From positions 1-45,695 of the forward strand of contig URDN01000019.1 in the NCBI GenBank assembly GCA_900546495.1: a stretch of 45,695 bases of DNA, read 5' to 3'. Position numbers and translations under genes: made by a program. Positions 41,400-45,695 of this stretch are shown piece by piece. The notes beneath the pieces are model-generated. The model had not been told where the DNA came from and did not search any database. It worked only from the letters and a program-made list of their open reading frames with translations. Origin of the DNA: an uncultured Lachnospiraceae bacterium. GTDB taxonomy: Bacteria > Bacillota > Clostridia > Lachnospirales > Lachnospiraceae. Each line of letters begins with the position of its first letter. Position 1 is the first letter of the stretch.

Positions 41400-42797
41400 C
41401 TACCGTAAAATATCCTCAATATCATGAAAACCGGTATTTGTCGTAACAATGATCACCGTATCTCCTCCCTGGATCACGTCATTACCACCCGGGATCAGGA
41501 CTTTTCCACGGTGATTGATACATGCTACCAAAAGGTTTGATTTCAGTTTCAGATCTGACAGCGGAACATTTACCACCGGAGACTGATCTCCGACAACAAA
41601 CTCAATTGCTTCTACACGTTCATCAAACAGATGAATCATTGTTTCTATATTATTATTCATTGTTGCGGTCTTTGATCGTACAAAAGCAATGATCGCTTCT
41701 GACGTAATATACTTCGGGTATACCACACTGCCCAGATCCAGCTGATCAATGACACTGGTATAGGTGATACGATTGATTTTTGTGACAACCTTTGCATCGG
41801 AAACTTCCTTTGCATACAAGGTCAACATGATATTTTCTTCATCAATTCCGGTCAGCGGAACCAAAGATTCTGTCGTCGTAATTCCGATCTCATTTAACAA
41901 TTCCTCACTGGTGCCGTCACCATTTACCACGATTGCCTGAGGAAGCAGGACGCTCAGTTCCTCACAGCGTTCCTTCTCATTTTCAACGATCTGTACCGAC
42001 ACGCCAAGTTCGATCAGACGTTTTCCCAGATAATATGCCGCGCGTCCACCGCCAACAATGATACAGCTTTTTACCTGATTGGTATGGAATCCGTTTCTTT
42101 TCAGGAATTTTCTTCCATCCCGCACCGGTGCAATAAAACTGATGACATCTCCGGCTGCCAGTTCAAAGTTACCACTCGGAATATAAACTTCTCCGTTTCG
42201 CTCTACCGCACAGATCAGTACCGCTCCGGAAAGTTCTGAACCAAGATCCGCGATCCGTTTTCCAGTCAACACGTTTCCTTCCGGCAATTTGATACGAACC
42301 ATTTCTGCATGTCCTCTGGCAAAAGGCGCCACATCCAACGCAGTCGGCATATATAAAATACGTGAAATGGCATTTGCTGCCTCCTGCTCCGGATTGATCA
42401 TCATTGCAAGTCCTAATTTTTCTTTCAGATACGCTTTTTCCTCACTGTAATCCGGCGTACGCACTCTGGCAATAACATCACAGTTTCCGGAACGTTTTGC
42501 TACCAGACAGCAAAGCAGATTCAGTTCATCCGAATCCGTCACTGCAATCAGAATGTCCGTATGCTCAATGCCAGCCTCTTTTAATACGGTAAAACTTGCA
42601 CCGTTTCCAACGACACCGAATACATCATGCATATTTGTAACACTCTGCAGACGCACCGCACTCTTGTCCACAACAGAAATGTCATGTCCTTCCTTGCTCA
42701 GACGTTCTACCAGTGTTTTTCCAACTTTTCCACACCCAACAATCATAATGCTCAGCCCGCCAGTCCGTGAACTGCTCTTTTTTCCCTTTTGAAACAT
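41400..42797 (-). CDS. trkA: Trk system potassium uptake protein TrkA
   Basis: The protein has 465 residues: two Rossmann/RCK_N domains (MIVGCGKVGKTLVERL at about 18; IIVGGGRAAYYLGKRL at about 247), each followed by an RCK_C domain (EGNVLTGKRIADL; SPVVNVPLSDL). It is the NAD(H)/ATP-gated regulator of TrkH. The first Ser-rich 15 residues are not part of the fold. Confidence 0.93.
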   Translation of the reverse strand: MFQKGKKSSSRTGGLSIMIVGCGKVGKTLVERLSKEGHDISVVDKSAVRLQSVTNMHDVFGVVGNGASFTVLKEAGIEHTDILIAVTDSDELNLLCCLVAKRSGNCDVIARVRTPDYSEEKAYLKEKLGLAMMINPEQEAANAISRILYMPTALDVAPFARGHAEMVRIKLPEGNVLTGKRIADLGSELSGAVLICAVERNGEVYIPSGNFELAAGDVISFIAPVRDGRKFLKRNGFHTNQVKSCIIVGGGRAAYYLGKRLIELGVSVQIVENEKERCEELSVLLPQAIVVNGDGTSEELLNEIGITTTESLVPLTGIDEENIMLTLYAKEVSDAKVVTKINRITYTSVIDQLDLGSVVYPKYITSEAIIAFVRSKTATMNNNIETMIHLFDERVEAIEFVVGDQSPVVNVPLSDLKLKSNLLVACINHRGKVLIPGGNDVIQGGDTVIIVTTNTGFHDIEDILR

Positions 42798-42822
42798 AAT
42801 GCTCCCTCTTTATCACCTTGTA

Positions 42823-42985
42823 GTAAAGCGGACATTCGCAATCCGCTTTCGCTACTTGCTCATGAACGCAGTCGCTTTGCTTATGTCAGTGGGAGCTTTT
42901 AACTTCCACTGACATAAGCATCCCCCTTACCCAGCGCTTAGTGCTCTACACACTTGAAGCAGGGAGATGCTTATTCTGCGTTCAA
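42823..42985 (+). repeat. Modular palindromic repeat, long form with inserted module (copy 5)
   Basis: The short form (hairpin one, GCTACTTGCTCA, GAACGCAG…TGCGTTC) is interrupted within the second hairpin, at about 42882-42976, by about 95 bases that themselves fold into two hairpins: ATGTCAGTGG-GAG…CCACTGACAT, and ATAAGCATC…GATGCTTAT with an inner AGTG…CACTT stem. The outer GAACGCA/TGCGTTC pair still closes the whole. It lies upstream of trkA. Confidence 0.8.
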
Positions 42986-43174
42986 TAATTCTCTCAATTT
43001 TCTTGCAACAGAACACACATCATATAGCATATGTAATAATTTTTCTGCATTTCTGCTGCAAATCTATATTCATTATTTTTGCTCATGCTCAAACAGTTAT
43101 ACTATATATCCCCATAAAAAGCAAGCTAAACATTTCATTTTTCTTGTAGTTCTCACGCACACTATCGAAAAGCA

Positions 43175-43209
43175 CAAAAAAAGAACAGCCTGTCAATCTG
43201 CTGTTCTTT
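43175..43209 (-). terminator. Terminator downstream of the DMT exporter gene
   Basis: AAAGAACAG (43209-43201) pairs with CTGTTCTTT (43188-43180), followed by T residues on the minus strand. Confidence 0.75.
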
Positions 43210-43221
43210 CAAGAGAAGGTA

Positions 43222-43247
43222 TTTTTTACTATGGGGGTAGTAAAAAA
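43222..43247. terminator. Symmetrical hairpin, possible bidirectional terminator
   Basis: TTTTTTACTA and TAGTAAAAAA form a 10-bp perfect stem with the loop TGGGGG. A and T runs on both sides let it act on either strand. It precedes the terminator at 43209-43175 by a dozen bases. Confidence 0.55.
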
Positions 43248-43406
43248 CTTATAATGTATTGGGGGTTTTTACAGCTATTATAATAGCAAACGCATCGGTG
43301 TAAGTGTGCACAAACTTATATTTTTATTTCAACTGTTTTTGTACAATCCGCACATTACTTTTTTGTAACTATATTCTCTTTCCATATATTTTATACATTA
43401 GCCCTC

Positions 43407-44303
43407 TCAGGATTTCACTTTCTCCGCTTTTGCCAAAATAAAAACGGTCGCTATAATAAAAGCAAATCCAATGAAATCCATTGCTTTGAATACCGTTTTC
43501 AGGAAAACTGCGGAGCAAATAGTTGCAACCAAAGGTTCCACACAGCCAAGCATATTTCCCCTTGCAGGTCCTACCATATTAGTTCCTTTCAGGAACATGG
43601 TAAATGCCAGAACCGTTCCAACCAGAACGATCACCACCGTTATCAGTGCTGTAATCAAATCAAACTGTACTGAAATTTTCCAGACACGCATCAAGAAGAA
43701 AAAAGCAATTCCGCCGGATAGCATTCCGATTCCAACAGGAAGTATACTGCCCCACTCTGCCAACAATCTCTGCGGTATTAATATGTAGAGCGCCGCAGCC
43801 AACGCTGCCAGCATACCCCAAAGCAAACCTTCCTTAGATATGTAAAGGGAAGTAAAACTTCCATGGGTTGCAACCAGAAATGTTCCGAGCAGACAGGATA
43901 CAATTGCTATATTTTCTCTCAATACCGGTAATTTTCGTTTTCTTACGCACACAACCAACAATACAATAATCGCAGACAGATACTGCAGTACAGTCGCGGT
44001 ACCGGCATTTGTCTTTGAAATAGCAGTCAGATATGCAAACTGTGTAAACATAAGTCCACATACGCCAAACACGATGCAATGGATCAATGCTTTGGGAGTA
44101 TGCAAAAACTCCTGTAGCTTTTTTCTTTCCCTGCATGCAAGAAACATACATAAAATAATCCCGGCACAAAATAGGCGCATATCTGTCAAAACCCTGGTGT
44201 CCATCCCGCGATAGGTACACAGATATTCGCCGCAGGTTCCAGAAATTCCCCAGCACGCACCGCCAATGATGGTGCATAAGACACCTTTCATATACTGATT
44301 CAT
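43407..44303 (-). CDS. EamA/DMT family transporter
   Basis: The protein has 298 residues and ten membrane helices in two EamA repeats (1-145 and 155-290). GGACWGISGTCGEYL and the second-repeat GPARGNMLGCVEPL with a terminal LKTVFKAMDFIG are typical. It probably exports an amino acid or metabolite. Its ATG overlaps the stop of the editing gene upstream by four bases (ATGA). Confidence 0.85.
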   Translation of the reverse strand: MNQYMKGVLCTIIGGACWGISGTCGEYLCTYRGMDTRVLTDMRLFCAGIILCMFLACRERKKLQEFLHTPKALIHCIVFGVCGLMFTQFAYLTAISKTNAGTATVLQYLSAIIVLLVVCVRKRKLPVLRENIAIVSCLLGTFLVATHGSFTSLYISKEGLLWGMLAALAAALYILIPQRLLAEWGSILPVGIGMLSGGIAFFFLMRVWKISVQFDLITALITVVIVLVGTVLAFTMFLKGTNMVGPARGNMLGCVEPLVATICSAVFLKTVFKAMDFIGFAFIIATVFILAKAEKVKS

Positions 44304-44857
44304 TCCTTCTTCTCCTCTTCCTGTCCCAGATGAACCACCATATATTCATGATGTACTGCCGGTAAAAACTTTTCAAAAACATCTTTTGTGCCAAGTTTTA
44401 AACTGGAAGTATTAACACAAGGATGGCAGCCGAGAAATTCCCCCTGTAATACCTCTTCATCCACCAGCAACTGTACCTGATTATCAGTATCATTCATCAA
44501 TCCCATAATGCTTACGGAACCTGGAGTGATATCCAGATACTCCTCCATATATTCTTCCGGTGCAAAAGAAAGTCGTGCACTGTGGATCTGTGCAGATAGT
44601 TCTTTCGTTTTGAACGGCTTGTCTCCCGGCATCATCAATAGATAAAACTTTGTTTTCTGTCGGTTGCATAAAAACAGATTTTTGCAGATCAGTACATCCA
44701 AAATCCGGTCAATCTCATTGCAGTCTTCCATTGTTCCCGCTGCTTCATGATCTGTTCGTAAATATGAAATACCTAATTGATCCAGCAAATCATACACTCG
44801 CATTTCTTTTTCCAAACGACCTTCTGTATTCAAAGGTCTCCCTTCTGATAATTCCAT
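44300..44857 (-). CDS. Prolyl-tRNA editing (YbaK/ProX) domain protein
   Basis: This 185-residue YbaK-fold protein has YLRTDHEAAGTMEDC, CKNLFLCNRQKTKFYLLMMPG (catalytic Lys/Leu region, given here as KNLFLCNRQKTKFYLL) and SIMGLMNDTDNQVQLL. It removes a misattached amino acid (alanine or cysteine) from tRNA-Pro in trans. I start it at 44857 (MELSEGRPL) behind GAGG; the longer frame starting at 44953 has no RBS. It is co-transcribed with the exporter gene. Confidence 0.85.
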   Translation of the reverse strand: MELSEGRPLNTEGRLEKEMRVYDLLDQLGISYLRTDHEAAGTMEDCNEIDRILDVLICKNLFLCNRQKTKFYLLMMPGDKPFKTKELSAQIHSARLSFAPEEYMEEYLDITPGSVSIMGLMNDTDNQVQLLVDEEVLQGEFLGCHPCVNTSSLKLGTKDVFEKFLPAVHHEYMVVHLGQEEEKKE

Positions 44858-45009
44858 TTTTTGTACCTCTTTTCTGCTTCTTTTTCTATCATTTTTTACA
44901 ATAATCGTACCATTGAACACATTATTGATAGAAGAATACCATTTTGCAGTCATTTTTATTTTTTATTTATAATTTTAACATGATTCTTTTATAATTGATT
45001 CTTCTTCTT

Positions 45010-45099
45010 TTATAATTTTGACATATTTTGCTCACATTTATTGTATATTATAATACTTGTCAAAAGGAAATCTACTTTATTTTTGATAAACATTTTCAT
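45010..45099 (-). CDS. Possible 29-codon peptide upstream of proX
   Basis: ATG at 45099 follows GGGAGA (45112-45107) with a seven-base gap, and the frame MKMFIKNKVDFLLTSIIIYN… stops at 45010. The composition is AT-driven, and a minus-strand promoter-like TTGACA lies inside it, so it may be chance; the RBS is the only real support. Confidence 0.2.
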   Translation of the reverse strand: MKMFIKNKVDFLLTSIIIYNKCEQNMSKL

Positions 45100-45120
45100 A
45101 ACTCAATCTCCCTATGTGAA

Positions 45121-45148
45121 AGACAGCAGTCGAAAGGCTGCTGTTTTT
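45121..45148 (+). terminator. Plus-strand terminator without a known gene
   Basis: ACAGCAG (45123-45129) and CTGCTGT (45138-45144) with an eight-base loop, followed by five T. No plus-strand gene precedes it, so it may end a short RNA from about 45050. Confidence 0.6.
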
Positions 45149-45159
45149 CTGTATATCCA

Positions 45160-45324
45160 GTAAAGCGGACATTCGCAATCCGCTTTCGCTACTTGCTCAT
45201 GAACGCAGTCGCTTTGCGACCTGTCAGTGGGAGCTTTTAACTCTCACTGACATAAGCATCCCCTTTTCCCACCGCTTAGTGCTCTGCGCACTTGAAGCGG
45301 GGGAATGCTTATTCTGCGTTCAAA
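45160..45324 (+). repeat. Modular palindromic repeat, long form with inserted module (copy 6)
   Basis: It is about 88% identical to 42823-42985. Here the first part of hairpin two (TCGCTTTGCGACC) is intact, and the insert begins at about 45221: GTCAGTGGGAG…CTCACTGAC, then ATAAGCAT-CCCC…GGGGAATGCTTAT enclosing CCGCTTAGTGC…GCACTTGAAGCGG. Differences from the other copy are often compensated in the stems. Confidence 0.8.
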
Positions 45325-45342
45325 TTCTAAAATGAACACAAT

Positions 45343-45394
45343 CGAAAAAAAATCAAAGGAGATATTCCCAAAAAAGGAACATCCCCTTTGATTT
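45343..45394 (-). terminator. rRNA operon terminator
   Basis: AAATCAAAGGGGATGTTCC (45394-45376) pairs with GGGAATATCTCCTTTGATTT (45369-45350), with a short loop, followed by U residues on the minus strand. Confidence 0.85.
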
Positions 45395-45591
45395 ATTTAT
45401 ATTATATACCTTCAAAACTTCATACAGAATTAGTGTCTTTCCGTCACCATTCAATTTCTCATTGTTGTTCATAAGGAAGTTCGATTCACTAAATTCGATC
45501 TTCGCCTTACGGCTTGCTCTCATTAAGTTCCTTCGAACGACCATCTCACTAAGTTCAAACTTCGTCTGCGACTCGTTTTCACTAAGTGTTC
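45395..45591 (-). other. 23S rRNA 3' trailer with repeated hairpins, no 5S gene
   Basis: Between the 23S end and the terminator are about 195 bases with short repeats of the type GAACTTAGTGAG (three to four variants) and a hairpin GCC-GTAA-GGC; an outer stem GTTCGAAGGAA/TTCCTTATGAAC is possible. They look like processing stems. No 5S rRNA consensus is present. A frame on this strand (45544-45353) is not a gene. Confidence 0.6.
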
Positions 45592-45695
45592 TTGGTCAAG
45601 CCCTCAAACGATTAGTAACAGTCAGCTCCATGTGTTGCCACACTTCCACCTCTGCCCTATCTACCTCGTCGTCTTCAAGGGGGTTTACTTCTTTC
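45592..45695 (-). rRNA. 23S ribosomal RNA, 3' end (partial)
   Basis: The minus strand contains the conserved 3' region of bacterial 23S rRNA (CCTTGAAGACGACGAGGTAG; GAGCTGACTGTTACTAATCG; GAGGGCTTGACC). The rest of the gene lies beyond the window. An rRNA operon thus enters from the right. Confidence 0.93.

Noticed and set aside
42954..43283. 109-codon plus-strand frame
   Set aside because: It crosses the end of a repeat, two hairpins and an AT-rich gap; low-complexity translation without RBS.
45353..45544. 63-codon minus-strand frame beginning MVVRRNLMRAS
   Set aside because: It lies in the 23S rRNA trailer and runs through the terminator stem; its sequence is explained by RNA hairpins.
1..45695. 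Prophage, insertion sequence or integron
   Set aside because: No integrase, transposase or phage structural gene was recognised; repeats found are short and non-coding.

Overview
The window looks like chromosome of a spore-forming, moderately AT-rich gut Firmicute, most likely a Lachnospiraceae (Blautia/Mediterraneibacter/Dorea-like). The reasons are a spoIIA sporulation operon, a valS T-box leader, FMN-binding surface proteins with GW-type wall-binding repeats, a FeoA-FeoA-FeoB-Cys-rich cluster and a Gx-type transporter. No species is claimed. Nearly every gene lies on the minus strand. No phage, insertion sequence, CRISPR array or resistance island is visible; this is mostly core chromosome with many small palindromic repeats in the gaps.

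Layout by position. 1-8130: a flavin redox locus, with a large wall-bound FMN protein (cut by the window edge), a NapH-like Fe-S membrane protein, a one-domain and a four-domain FMN-binding protein, a Gx (EetB-like) transporter and the ApbE flavin transferase. 8299-9782: sigma-F, SpoIIAB and SpoIIAA. 10138-16253: a zinc-ribbon/TPR membrane protein, a 45-residue protein, FolC and ValS under a T-box. 16494-18930: a phosphoribosyltransferase-like protein, a small membrane exporter and HisC. 19246-23229: ModCBA and an HTH/periplasmic-binding-like regulator. 23442-24408: tRNA-Pro(GGG) and a PAP2-like membrane protein, both on the plus strand. 24512-26980: XdhC, MocA and uridine phosphorylase. 27140-28531: an uncharacterised protein. 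28943-31863: the feo operon. 32246-36988: an operon of a c-di-GMP-type signalling protein, a GH3-like enzyme and an ICMT-like methyltransferase. 37181-39650: a radical SAM protein, pyridoxal kinase and a second small exporter. 39891-44857: TrkH/TrkA, a DMT exporter and a prolyl-tRNA editing protein. 45592-45695: the 3' end of a 23S rRNA gene.

The most coherent story is an iron/flavin one. Promoters for apbE, the multi-FMN operon, the wall-bound FMN protein and feo all carry the same small dyad, GTTAG-N6-CTAA(T/C), 4 to 12 bases downstream of the -10 box. This suggests one metal-responsive repressor (DtxR-like by inference) that co-controls extracytosolic flavin electron transfer, which could reduce ferric iron, and ferrous iron uptake through FeoB. 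A second theme is molybdenum: ModABC, XdhC and MocA lie near one another, but no molybdenum hydroxylase is in the window.

Gaps longer than about 300 bases. 2447-2902: promoter, operator and structured leader of the wall FMN gene, plus a structured repeat. 6108-6465: promoter and operator of the multi-FMN operon. 9783-10137: a hairpin before spoIIAA, a modular repeat and a long inverted repeat. 15721-16493: the valS T-box, a modular repeat and a terminator. 18931-19245: an element with 21-bp perfect inverted ends and a partial modular repeat. 23230-23718: tRNA-Pro with its promoter and terminator. 28532-28942: a terminator, a possible gene remnant and a structured repeat. 31864-32245: the feo promoter/operator and the terminator of the signalling operon. 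38790-39185: a pdxY-flanking repeat and a terminator. 42798-43406: a composite modular repeat and two terminator-like hairpins. 44858-45591: the proX upstream region, a plus-strand terminator, a composite repeat, the rRNA terminator and a 23S trailer without a 5S gene.
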